Positions 7,677 to 15,085 of a stretch of DNA of 49,579 nucleotides are shown piece by piece. The notes beneath the pieces are model-generated. The model was not told the DNA's origin. It ran no database searches and worked only from the letters and a program-made list of their open reading frames with translations. Origin of the DNA: Candidatus Intestinimonas merdavium. GTDB taxonomy: Bacteria; Bacillota; Clostridia; Oscillospirales; Oscillospiraceae. The position numbers and the translations under genes were made by a program. The stretch lies in the NCBI GenBank assembly GCA_019115785.1, contig DXCX01000070.1, positions 1 through 49,579 on the forward strand, read 5' to 3'. Position 1 is the stretch's first letter; each line of letters opens with the position of its first letter.

Positions 7677-9011
7677 TTACCAGATCATATTCTTTTCGGC
7701 TTCTTCTCTCAGCCAATCCCGGAAGTCAGGATGGGCGATCTGGATCAGGGCATCCACTCTCTGACGGATATTCAGGCCGCGCAGCCAGGCGATGCCGTAC
7801 TCCGTGACCACATAGTCGGTATCGTTTCTGGAGGTCGTGACGGCAGCGCCCCGGGCCAGGAAGGGGACGATCTTGGAATGGAGCACCTCCTTGCCGTTTT
7901 CGTCGGTGGTGCTGTATGTGGCGTGCATGGCAATGATGGATTTCCCGCCCGGGGACATCTGGGCGCCCTGAACCGTCTCAGACTGTCCGCCGGTGCCGGA
8001 CCACTGAAGATTGCCCACCGTCTCAGAGGCGCACTGTCCGGTAAGATCGATCTCCAGACTGGCGTTGACGGAGACAAACTTGTTGTTTTTGGCGATGGTA
8101 TAGGGGTCGTTGGAGAAGGTGGAGGATTTGAAAAGCACAGCGGGATTGTTGTTGACATAGTCGTAGAGCCGCTGGCTGCCCATGGTGAAGGAGCAGACGG
8201 AATACCCGTTCATAAAGCCCTTCTGGGAGTTGTCCACAGCGCCGCATTCGATCAGATCCACCATGGTCTCGGTGAACATCTCCGTGTGGATGCCCAGATG
8301 CTTTTTGCTCTTGAGCTCATTGGCCACCGCGTTGGGGATGTTGCCGATGCCCAGCTGGATGGTGGAGCCATCCTCCACCAGGGAGGCCACATAGGCGCCG
8401 ATCTTCTGGTCTACCTCGGTGTAGGGGACCAGCTTTGCCACAGGAATGGGGCGATCCGACTCCACAAGAGCGTCCACTTCGGAAATATGTACCTGGGTGT
8501 CGCCGAATGTTCTGGGGAAATTGGGGTTGACCTCCAGAAGGACAAGGGCGCCCTCATTGATCAGGTCCCGCTCATAGATCGCGCTGATGGAGAGGGAGAG
8601 ATAGCCGTGCTCATCCATGGGGGAGACAGTGGCCATCACCACAGGCCGGCGGCCGTCGTGCCGGATCCGCTGCAAGGTCTTCCGCAGGATGGAGGTAGAG
8701 CTCTGAGGGACCGCGCTGACCAGCTTCTTTTTCTGGGCATCCCGGAGACCGGCGTTGAAAAACCAGCCGCTGTGGTCCATAATGCCGCGCATTTCGGGGT
8801 CCTTCATGGCGTCATAGTATTGGATGGGAAGGCAGGTGTTGAGGGTGGTCCCCTTTACCCCGGTTTTTTTCAGGTGCTGGAGTTTGGAGAGGATGGCCTG
8901 GGGCTCCGCCGCGGCCTGGGCGGAAAACATGTAGTCTCCGTCTTTGATCAGCTCCAGGGCCTGCTCGGCGGTCATCTTTTTCTTTTGATATAATTCCTGA
9001 TATGGATTCAC
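7677..9011 (-). CDS. Acetyl-CoA hydrolase/transferase family CoA-transferase (4-hydroxybutyrate/butyrate type)
   Basis: 444 residues, full length for class I CoA-transferases of the Cat2/AbfT/But group. Visible signatures are LGIGNIPNAVANELKSKKHLGIHTEMF, split here as GIGNIPNAV (221-229) and GIHTEMF with catalytic Glu244, the CoA-site SGTGGQSETVQGA and the C-terminal ARGAAVTTSRNDTDYVVTEY. The overall pattern resembles 4-hydroxybutyrate CoA-transferase (AbfT) more than dedicated butyryl-CoA:acetate enzymes, judged from memory of those families. It would move CoA from acetyl- or butyryl-CoA to a short acid. The GTG start has AAAGGAG upstream. It is the first gene of the operon, under a TATAAT promoter with a LysR box. 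Confidence 0.88.
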   Translation of the reverse strand: MNPYQELYQKKKMTAEQALELIKDGDYMFSAQAAAEPQAILSKLQHLKKTGVKGTTLNTCLPIQYYDAMKDPEMRGIMDHSGWFFNAGLRDAQKKKLVSAVPQSSTSILRKTLQRIRHDGRRPVVMATVSPMDEHGYLSLSISAIYERDLINEGALVLLEVNPNFPRTFGDTQVHISEVDALVESDRPIPVAKLVPYTEVDQKIGAYVASLVEDGSTIQLGIGNIPNAVANELKSKKHLGIHTEMFTETMVDLIECGAVDNSQKGFMNGYSVCSFTMGSQRLYDYVNNNPAVLFKSSTFSNDPYTIAKNNKFVSVNASLEIDLTGQCASETVGNLQWSGTGGQSETVQGAQMSPGGKSIIAMHATYSTTDENGKEVLHSKIVPFLARGAAVTTSRNDTDYVVTEYGIAWLRGLNIRQRVDALIQIAHPDFRDWLREEAEKNMIW

Positions 9012-9106
9012 AGGATCATGCTCCTTTCATGTTTAGGACGTTTGCGGCGCTTTGTGGCATCTATCCTAAATTTTGCCCTGTATACGCCATTCGCTTTGAC
9101 AATTTG

Positions 9107-9142
9107 ATTATAGCCTCTGCTGTATCATTTGGAAAATACACC
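9107..9142 (-). promoter_or_regulatory. Predicted promoter of the CoA-transferase operon
   Basis: Minus strand: a perfect TATAAT (9107-9112), 17 bases after a weak TTTCCA -35 box. Perfect -10 with poor -35 is typical of activator-dependent promoters. The LysR-type palindrome is centred about 64 bases upstream of the expected start site. Confidence 0.55.
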
Positions 9143-9152
9143 TTTTTCATCC

Positions 9153-9175
9153 CGCTATAAATTTAAGTTATAGCG
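9153..9175. promoter_or_regulatory. LysR-type operator CGCTATAA-N7-TTATAGCG
   Basis: Perfect 8-bp inverted repeat with a 7-base centre, containing the T-N11-A core (T9158, A9170) of LysR binding sites. It sits between the divergent lysR gene and the CoA-transferase operon, at the usual activation position for the latter. Confidence 0.65.
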
Positions 9176-9305
9176 ATAAATAGATGATGATATTTGAGAT
9201 TTTTGCATAAAATAAAGAGATAATAATGTATATTTGTTTATAAAATGCTTCTAATCAAAGGGGCGAGAGAGGGGACGTACAGGGGGAGCGGGTCAGAAAA
9301 GAAAT

Positions 9306-9334
9306 TTGTCAAATGTCCATATCCGCCCTATAAT
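9306..9334 (+). promoter_or_regulatory. Predicted lysR promoter
   Basis: TTGTCA (9306-9311), 17 bases, perfect TATAAT (9329-9334). A leader of about 110 bases with a small hairpin (9348-9374) precedes the gene. Confidence 0.68.
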
Positions 9335-9449
9335 AAAAAGAAAATGAGAGCCTGTCGATTTTATCCACAGGCTCAGAAAATACAAGGCCTTGTTTAAACA
9401 TGGCCGGCACGCCCAAGCGGGGGAGTCTGTTTCCTGGAGAGGGGGATCT

Positions 9450-10325
9450 ATGAAACGGGTGCAGTTGGAATATTTTGTGCGTGTTGTAGAGGAAAAGAGC
9501 TTCACAAGAGCGGCAGAAAAGCTCTTCATCAGCCAGCCGGCGCTGAGTAAATCCATTCGTTCACTGGAAAAGGAGCTGGATGTCACATTATTTAAGCGGG
9601 ACCCGAGAGAGCTGAGCCTGACCAGCGAGGGAGAATGGGTCTACCACTATGCGGTGGATATTCTGAATTATTGGCAGATGCGTACCTCGGAGCTGATGGC
9701 GCTGCTGGGACAGGTCAGGGGGATTTTGCGCTTCGGCCTGCCCCCTTCGGTGGGAAGCGTGTTTTTTTCCAAGATCATGTATGAATATGGACTGAAATAT
9801 CCCCAGGTAGACCTACAGATCTTTGAGGGCACCTCCAAGAAGGTGGAAGCCATGGTCATGGGCGATCAAATTGATCTGGGCGTGGTCATCGAGCCATATG
9901 ACAATCCGCATATGCGCCTGAAGACGGTTTATCGTTCGGAAGTCGTGCTGGTGGTCTCCCAGAAGCACCGGCTTGCAAAACGGGACGTGGTCGATTTCGC
10001 GGAGATCAAGGATGAGCCCATGCTGATCGTGTCCAAGGACTACATGTTCCACGATCAGATACTGGCCCACTGCAAGCAGGCGGGATTTCTGCCCAATATT
10101 ACCTTCACCACCTCTCAGTGGGACCTTCTTCTGGAGATGGCTGCGGAGGACCAAGGCGTCACCCTGATGGGCAGGCCGGTGGCGGAGAAGCTGTACAGCG
10201 ACAGGATCAAATGTATTTCTCTTAAGAATCCGGAATTTCCCTGGACCCTTGGCCTGATCAGCAAGAAGTGCAAGCCCCTCTCCGGGCCCGCCAAAAGCTT
10301 TTGGGACTTCTGCGGTGAGATTTGA
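9450..10325 (+). CDS. LysR-family transcriptional regulator
   Basis: 291 residues. The N-terminal winged helix-turn-helix is classic (FTRAAEKLFISQPALSKSIR, then LEKELDVTLFKR), followed by a periplasmic-binding-like effector domain (residues about 90-290). The ATG at 9450 has GGAGAGGGGG upstream; an in-frame ATG at 9390 lacks this. It is divergent from the CoA-transferase/hydrolase/permease operon, with a LysR box between. It very likely activates that operon in response to the pathway substrate or a derivative. Confidence 0.92.
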   Translation: MKRVQLEYFVRVVEEKSFTRAAEKLFISQPALSKSIRSLEKELDVTLFKRDPRELSLTSEGEWVYHYAVDILNYWQMRTSELMALLGQVRGILRFGLPPSVGSVFFSKIMYEYGLKYPQVDLQIFEGTSKKVEAMVMGDQIDLGVVIEPYDNPHMRLKTVYRSEVVLVVSQKHRLAKRDVVDFAEIKDEPMLIVSKDYMFHDQILAHCKQAGFLPNITFTTSQWDLLLEMAAEDQGVTLMGRPVAEKLYSDRIKCISLKNPEFPWTLGLISKKCKPLSGPAKSFWDFCGEI

Positions 10326-10398
10326 AGCTCGACGCAGGGGGCGCCGTGCCGGTATGTCCCCCAAGCGCGGGAGAAATCCCGCCCTTACGCGCATACAG

Positions 10399-10450
10399 AA
10401 AAGTCCCCCGCTTTTCAAGACCAGCGGTCTGTGAAAAGCGGGGGACTTTT
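10399..10450. terminator. Bidirectional terminator with 19-bp stem
   Basis: Perfect 19-bp stem (10399-10417 with 10432-10450) with AAAA/TTTT ends. The loop itself can form a small AGACC-AGC-GGTCT hairpin. It separates the converging lysR gene and the YesL-like gene. Confidence 0.88.
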
Positions 10451-10516
10451 TCTGGTGAAATTTGTGCCCTCAAAAGGCCACGCAGCAGGGCCCTCTCGCG
10501 AGGGGGGAAGGAAGGG

Positions 10517-11155
10517 CTATTCCTCGGAAGGAGGGAGCGGGTCGGTGGGAAGGTGTTTTCGGAAGGCGCGCTCCATCCAAATGGACCAGAACAGGGTGGT
10601 AAGACAGGGCGTCACCAGCATGGGGAGCAGAAAGAGCAGGCTCACCAGACCGACCGCCGCCGTGAAGACCACGATCAACACTGTAAAGGGCAGGTAGGCC
10701 AGGGAGAACTGCAGGGAGGTCCGCAGAAGTCCCCCCAGTGAGAAGGTAAACCGGGAGAGAAGGGGGAACATCCAGAGAAAGGCGCCCACGGGGATGAGAA
10801 GGGCCACAGCATAGACGGCCGCGGCCAGCGGGGCGCCGGCCACCTTGGCAAGCATGGCCTGCCACAGCAGGCGCAGGCTCCAGGCCAGAGCGGTCAGCAG
10901 CCCGCCCCACAGGAGGGTGGCGGGGACGGCGACGGGCAGCTCCCTCCAGAAGGTGCGCAGGTAGCGCAGCCAGGCACCGTTCTCACCCGTCCGGACGCAC
11001 CGGGTGGAGGCGTCATAGAGGGCGGTGGTGGCCGCCCCCAGAGTGAGAAGGGGCAGGGAGGTGAAAAACCACAGCAGGCTCAGAAGCAACACGTCGGCCA
11101 GAGTGGACATCCATCTCCAGAAGAGGGCGGTGGGGTCGAAGAGTTTGCGCCACAT
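10517..11155 (-). CDS. DUF624 / YesL-like membrane protein
   Basis: 212 residues with about five or six membrane segments. The N-terminus (DPTALFWRWMSTLADVLLLS, then SLPLLTLGAATTALYD) is the DUF624 signature seen in B. subtilis YesL. Such proteins are usually encoded beside carbohydrate ABC transporters and sugar hydrolases; their function is unknown. It follows the ROK-like kinase gene by only three bases and shares its operon, placing it in the amino-sugar locus. An accessory role in sugar uptake is inferred from context only. Confidence 0.8.
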   Translation of the reverse strand: MWRKLFDPTALFWRWMSTLADVLLLSLLWFFTSLPLLTLGAATTALYDASTRCVRTGENGAWLRYLRTFWRELPVAVPATLLWGGLLTALAWSLRLLWQAMLAKVAGAPLAAAVYAVALLIPVGAFLWMFPLLSRFTFSLGGLLRTSLQFSLAYLPFTVLIVVFTAAVGLVSLLFLLPMLVTPCLTTLFWSIWMERAFRKHLPTDPLPPSEE

Positions 11156-11158
11156 GGC

Positions 11159-12532
11159 TCAGCGCTCAGGGAGGGAGGCGGCGGCGACGGACTGGCCCAC
11201 CCGGCGGAACTTTTCATCGGGCAGGGAGGGGCGGATGGCGGCGGCGATCTCAGGATATTCCTCGGCCAGCACCTCCTTGCAGGTGGAAAGGAGGAGGTCT
11301 CCGCCCTTCCCGGACATGACCCGGCCCAGGAGCAGCACGTGCTTATAGTGGTAGAAGTCATAGTACAGAGCCAGGGCATGGGCCAGATAGACGCCGATGG
11401 ACTGGTAGATGGAGGCCGCTCTGGGATCGCCCTCCTCCATGAGTCCCTGCACCACCTTCAGCTTTTCCGCCGGGGAGAGTGCCTCATCCAGCTGGATGCC
11501 GGCGGCGGGGGCCAGCTTGATGACGGCGTCCTGGGAGAAATACTTCACGCCGCAGCCGATGTCCCCGGACCACTCGTCCGCCATGGCGCTGGGGGAGGCA
11601 TCCACGGGGACGAAGGCCAGCTCATTGAGCCAGCCGGTGATGTTGCCCTGGTCATCCACATAGCCCACGGCCTCGCTGGTGCCCATGGCGATACCCAGAA
11701 CGTTGTTGTCCTCCAGACTCATGGCGCCGGCCAGGGCGGTGACGTCGCCATCATTGGCCACAGCCAGGGGCACGTCCCCGATCTCCTTGGCGGCCCGGAT
11801 GTAGATGTCCTTTACCTTCTCCTGAAAGAGGTCCTTGGGGACTTTCAGGAAGAGAGAGGCCACCATGGCCCGGTTATCGATGTAGATGCCGGCGGAGGAG
11901 ACACCGATGGCGTCCACCCGGGGCATGTGGGCGGCGGCCGACTTCATGGCCTCCACGATACCCTGGAAATGGTAATCAGGGTCCTCGGCGGTCTTGGGGA
12001 ACCAGACCACCTCCTCGGAAAAGACGCTCTCACCGTCGATGACGGCGGAGACCTTCCGGTCGGAGCCGCCGGCGTCAAAGCCGATGCGGCAGCCGTCCAG
12101 GTGGCGGCCGATGGCCTGGGGCAGGCTCTTCTCCTGGGGGAGGACCTGGCAGGAGACCACCTGGAAGGGGCGTTCATACACCCCGGACATGAACTCGGCG
12201 TCGAAGGCCCGGGCGCCGCCCGGGGCGTAGGCGGACTTCAGGGCCTGGAAGATTTCCTCATCCCCCCGGATGTAGACCTTGAAGCCCCCCTTCATCCACA
12301 ACAGTGTCTTGACCAGCCGGTCCACATAGTAGCGGTCGGCCTGGGCGAACTCCGGCGTCCCGTGGATCTTGGTCTCATACACGGCGATCTGGCCGCCGGA
12401 GCGCTCCACAGCGATCCCCAGCGGCTTGTGGGCCTCCCGCAGAAAGGCGCGGTTGAACAGATACAGAGGGGTGTAGTCCGGGTCCAGAGGGGGAAGGCGC
12501 CGGGGTGAGAGTTCGATTCCGTAGCAGTTCAT
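11159..12532 (-). CDS. ROK-like (ASKHA-fold) sugar kinase, possible GlcNAc kinase
   Basis: 457 residues, longer than typical ROK kinases (about 300). A 140-150-residue N-terminal extension precedes the ATPase core. The core has a phosphate-1 loop GFDAGGSDRKVSAVIDGE, a DAIGVSSAGIYID segment, VANDGDVTALAGA and an adenosine-type motif LGIAMGTSEAVGYVD. The usual ROK zinc site (CxCGxxGC) and ExGH motif are not evident, so it is an atypical member. The locus needs a kinase for GlcNAc made by the AGE epimerase and has no NanK, so GlcNAc phosphorylation is the best guess. A sensor or glycoside-binding role is the alternative. It is divergent from the AGE gene. Confidence 0.65.
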   Translation of the reverse strand: MNCYGIELSPRRLPPLDPDYTPLYLFNRAFLREAHKPLGIAVERSGGQIAVYETKIHGTPEFAQADRYYVDRLVKTLLWMKGGFKVYIRGDEEIFQALKSAYAPGGARAFDAEFMSGVYERPFQVVSCQVLPQEKSLPQAIGRHLDGCRIGFDAGGSDRKVSAVIDGESVFSEEVVWFPKTAEDPDYHFQGIVEAMKSAAAHMPRVDAIGVSSAGIYIDNRAMVASLFLKVPKDLFQEKVKDIYIRAAKEIGDVPLAVANDGDVTALAGAMSLEDNNVLGIAMGTSEAVGYVDDQGNITGWLNELAFVPVDASPSAMADEWSGDIGCGVKYFSQDAVIKLAPAAGIQLDEALSPAEKLKVVQGLMEEGDPRAASIYQSIGVYLAHALALYYDFYHYKHVLLLGRVMSGKGGDLLLSTCKEVLAEEYPEIAAAIRPSLPDEKFRRVGQSVAAASLPER

Positions 12533-12602
12533 GGGATTACCTCCATTATGTAAATATCATGCGCGGATACGCCGGAGAAGGCTGACCCTTGGATTTGATG
12601 GT

Positions 12603-12631
12603 ATCATATCACGGAACGTTTGTTTTGTCAC
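12603..12631 (-). promoter_or_regulatory. Predicted promoter of the ROK-like/YesL operon
   Basis: Minus strand: GTGACA (12626-12631), 17 bases, TATGAT (12603-12608). Both boxes match consensus in five of six positions. Confidence 0.55.
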
Positions 12632-12649
12632 TCCTGATGAAGAACTAAA

Positions 12650-12675
12650 TTTTCAAAAATGATCTTTCTTGAAAA
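12650..12675. promoter_or_regulatory. Inverted repeat TTTTCAA-N12-TTGAAAA, candidate RpiR operator
   Basis: Exact 7-bp arms at 12650-12656 and 12669-12675. The right arm contains the -35 box of the AGE promoter. A related TTGAAAATTT element recurs before the transporter gene at 14975-14984, making it a candidate site for the RpiR regulator encoded here. Confidence 0.4.
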
Positions 12676-12696
12676 AGTCTTGCAATATGATATAAT
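12669..12696 (+). promoter_or_regulatory. Predicted promoter of the AGE epimerase gene
   Basis: TTGAAA (12669-12674), 16 bases, perfect TATAAT (12691-12696). The leader to the start codon at 12811 is about 108 bases and GC-rich. Confidence 0.65.
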
Positions 12697-12810
12697 GAAG
12701 CCACCATGGCCGGCGGGCTGTCCCACCCTTTGTACCCCTCTCCGCGGCAGAAGGTGGGGCGGCGGATACGGAGCCGCCGGCGGCGTATTTTGAAAGGGAG
12801 GGTCTTTGAA

Positions 12811-14028
12811 ATGGATATGGAGACCAAACATCTGCTTGAGGAGAGCCAAAGCTGGGTCCAGGACCAGCTAAAGGGCAGCGTCGCCTTCTGGCTGGAGCAT
12901 GGCATGGACAAGGAAAACGGGGGGATCTACACCTGCCTGGACCGGAAGGGCGAGATCTACTCCACGGACAAGAGCGTGTGGATGCAGGGCCGCTGCGCCT
13001 GGACCTTCGCCTATCTCTGCGCGGTGTACGGGCCGAGGGAGGAGTGGCTGGCGGCCAGCAAGAGCTGCCTGGACTTCATGGAGGCCCACTGCATCAACCG
13101 GGCCGCGGGAAACCGGATGTATTTCACCGTCACAGGGGACGGTAAGCCCCTGCGTCAGCGTCGGTATTGCTTTTCCGAGGGCTTTTACGCCATTGCCAAC
13201 GCCGAATACTACGGCGTAACCGGCGAGCGGGTCTGTCTGGAGCGGGCCAGGAGTGCCTATGAGCTGATCTGGGCTCTCAACCACGGCCTGATCCAGGACC
13301 CTACCGGACTGGGACCCAAGACCATCCCCGAGACCCGCTCCGGACGGGCTCTGGCCAACCCCATGATCTACCTGAACATCACCTCCGTGCTCCGTCGGGT
13401 GGACCCGGAGCGGGAGGACCTTTACAACCAGCGGGCGGCCCAATGTGTAGAGGAGATCTTCCGCTATCACTACAAGCCCGAACTGGGCTGTACACTGGAG
13501 AGCGTGGGCCCCGACGGGGAGTTCCGCGGGGAGATCACCGAGGGCCGTGTGGTCAATCCGGGCCATGACATCGAGTGCTCCTGGTTCCTGATGGAGGACG
13601 CCAACCGCAGGGGGGACAAGGAGCAGTATGCCACCGCCATGAAGATCTTTGACCAGGCCATCCATGCCGGCTGGGATAAGGAATACGGTGGGCTGCTCTA
13701 CTTTATCGACTGTCTGGGGCGGCCCCCGGAGTCCTATGAGCACGACATGAAGCTCTGGTGGCCCCACGACGAGATCCTCATCGCCTCCATGATGATCTTC
13801 CGGGACACTGGCGAGAAGGCCTATCTGGAGTGGTTCCGGAAGACGCTGGACTACTGTAAGGAGCACTTTGCTGACCCGGAGTATGGCGAGTGGTACGGCT
13901 ACCTCCGCCGGGACGGAAAGCCCACCATGCCCCCGGCCAAGGGCTCCACCTTCAAGGGCCCCTTCCACCTGCCCCGGATGCTGGTTATGGTGGACACCAT
14001 GATCGGTCAGATCCTGGAGCGGGACTGA
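12811..14028 (+). CDS. N-acylglucosamine 2-epimerase (AGE family)
   Basis: 405 residues, normal for the family. AGE enzymes have an (alpha/alpha)6 barrel and interconvert ManNAc and GlcNAc in the cytoplasm. The catalytic-site motifs are clear: PGHDIECSW (His252), WWPHDE (His319) and EYGEWYGYL. Start at 12811 has AGGGAGG upstream; an in-frame ATG at 12706 would add a basic, unlikely N-terminus. Genes for NanA, NagA and NagB lie downstream. Direct epimerisation of free ManNAc, as in Bacteroides-type sialic acid catabolism, would replace the NanE/NanK phosphorylated route. Mannose or cellobiose epimerase activity is a less likely alternative. Confidence 0.88.
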   Translation: MDMETKHLLEESQSWVQDQLKGSVAFWLEHGMDKENGGIYTCLDRKGEIYSTDKSVWMQGRCAWTFAYLCAVYGPREEWLAASKSCLDFMEAHCINRAAGNRMYFTVTGDGKPLRQRRYCFSEGFYAIANAEYYGVTGERVCLERARSAYELIWALNHGLIQDPTGLGPKTIPETRSGRALANPMIYLNITSVLRRVDPEREDLYNQRAAQCVEEIFRYHYKPELGCTLESVGPDGEFRGEITEGRVVNPGHDIECSWFLMEDANRRGDKEQYATAMKIFDQAIHAGWDKEYGGLLYFIDCLGRPPESYEHDMKLWWPHDEILIASMMIFRDTGEKAYLEWFRKTLDYCKEHFADPEYGEWYGYLRRDGKPTMPPAKGSTFKGPFHLPRMLVMVDTMIGQILERD

Positions 14029-14059
14029 GGGGCGCCGGACAGCCAGTGAGGTGATGGGG

Positions 14060-14920
14060 ATGCAGCACATAGGGGGAAACGTTTTCCAAAAGGTCAGCAG
14101 CGAATACTACCAGCTCACCACCTCGGAGAAAAAGGTGGCCGACTATGTAATCGGCAATCGGTATAACACGCAATTCATGTCCATCTCTGAACTGGCGGAG
14201 GAGTGTGGCGTGGCGGAGGCTACGGTCTCCCGCTTCTGCCGCACTCTGGGGTACAAGGGCTACAACGCCTTTAAACTGGCGGTGGCCAACTCCGCCGTCC
14301 AGGGGGTGGGGGAGTACCTCCCAACCGGAGAGCCCTCCCCGGAGGACAGCATCCAGGAGATGTGCCAGAAGCTCTATGGCAACGACATCGAGGCCCTGGC
14401 CCAGACACTGGCGCTGGTCCGGCCGGAGAACGTGGCCGCCGCCGGCGCGATCCTGGAAAAGGCGGGGCGGGTGCTGTGTATGGGGCAGGGCGGCTCCATG
14501 ATCATGGCCATGGAGGCAGCCCATCTCTTTTCCACGGCCTTCCCCAACTTCCAGCCGGTTTACGACTCCCACCTCCAGACCATCGCCGCCGCCACACTGA
14601 CCCCCCGGGACGCCGTACTTTTCTTCTCCTACTCCGGCTCCACCCGGGAGCTGCTGGATCTTCTGGAGGTGGTGCGGGAGCAGGGGGCAAAGGTCATTCT
14701 GGTGACCCACTTCCCCAAATCCCCCGCTGCCGCCTTCGCCGATGTCATCCTCCAGTGCGGCGCCAACGAGGGCCCTTTGCAGCTGGGGTCGGTGGCAGCG
14801 CGGATCGCCCAGCTCTTTGTCATAGACGTGCTCTTCGCAGAGGTCTGCCGCCACACGGAGGGAGACAGCCGCAACGCCCGGGAACGGGTGGCCGGGGTAC
14901 TGGCCGCCAAGCATATTTGA
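14060..14920 (+). CDS. RpiR-family regulator (NanR/MurR-like) with SIS domain
   Basis: 286 residues. An N-terminal helix-turn-helix (about 1-80; ECGVAEATVSRFCRTLGYKG) precedes a SIS phosphosugar-binding domain (about 105-250; CMGQGGSMIMAMEAAHLFST and FFSYSGSTRELLDLLEVV). RpiR regulators in such loci sense GlcNAc-6-P, ManNAc-6-P or related phosphosugars. Start candidates are GTG 14051, ATG 14054 and ATG 14060; the last has GAGGTG spaced six bases upstream and is preferred. It lies 31 bases after the AGE gene and before the transporter promoter, and probably regulates both. Confidence 0.88.
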   Translation: MQHIGGNVFQKVSSEYYQLTTSEKKVADYVIGNRYNTQFMSISELAEECGVAEATVSRFCRTLGYKGYNAFKLAVANSAVQGVGEYLPTGEPSPEDSIQEMCQKLYGNDIEALAQTLALVRPENVAAAGAILEKAGRVLCMGQGGSMIMAMEAAHLFSTAFPNFQPVYDSHLQTIAAATLTPRDAVLFFSYSGSTRELLDLLEVVREQGAKVILVTHFPKSPAAAFADVILQCGANEGPLQLGSVAARIAQLFVIDVLFAEVCRHTEGDSRNARERVAGVLAAKHI

Positions 14921-14975
14921 CAGCGGCGGACAAAAAGCCGGTATTTTGAAAAAAGATTTAAAGCGCGCTATTGAT

Positions 14976-14990
14976 TGAAAATTTTTTTCG
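14976..14990. promoter_or_regulatory. Near-palindrome TGAAAATTTTTTTCG, candidate RpiR operator
   Basis: Arms TGAAAA and TTTTCG match at five of six positions around TTT. Located just upstream of the -35 box of the transporter promoter; shares TTGAAAATTT with the region before the AGE gene (minus strand, about 12648-12657). Confidence 0.35.
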
Positions 14991-14999
14991 GAAATCCTA

Positions 15000-15028
15000 T
15001 TGACATTTTTTCTAAAGCTGAGTACAAT
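15000..15028 (+). promoter_or_regulatory. Predicted promoter of the transporter-nan-nag operon
   Basis: Perfect TTGACA (15000-15005), 17 bases, TACAAT (15023-15028). One of the strongest promoters in the window. Confidence 0.78.
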
Positions 15029-15085
15029 GCAAGTGACCATTCTGGTGGAAATGCCAGCTACAAAAGTAAGGAGGGTACATACACA

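Larger units (their letters stand above)
9012..9449. other. 438-base AT-rich divergent intergenic region
   Basis: Holds the operon promoter (9107-9142), the LysR palindrome (9153-9175) and the lysR promoter (9306-9334). Just downstream of that promoter, in the lysR leader, is an 8-bp hairpin (9348-9355 with 9367-9374). The region 9176-9300 is very AT-rich and shows no convincing gene. Base composition contrasts sharply with the GC-rich genes on either side. Confidence 0.7.

Noticed and set aside
10337-10385. Separate terminator GCGGGA-GAAA-TCCCGC after lysR
   Set aside because: Only a 6-bp stem and no T run; the 19-bp stem at 10399-10450 is the credible terminator.
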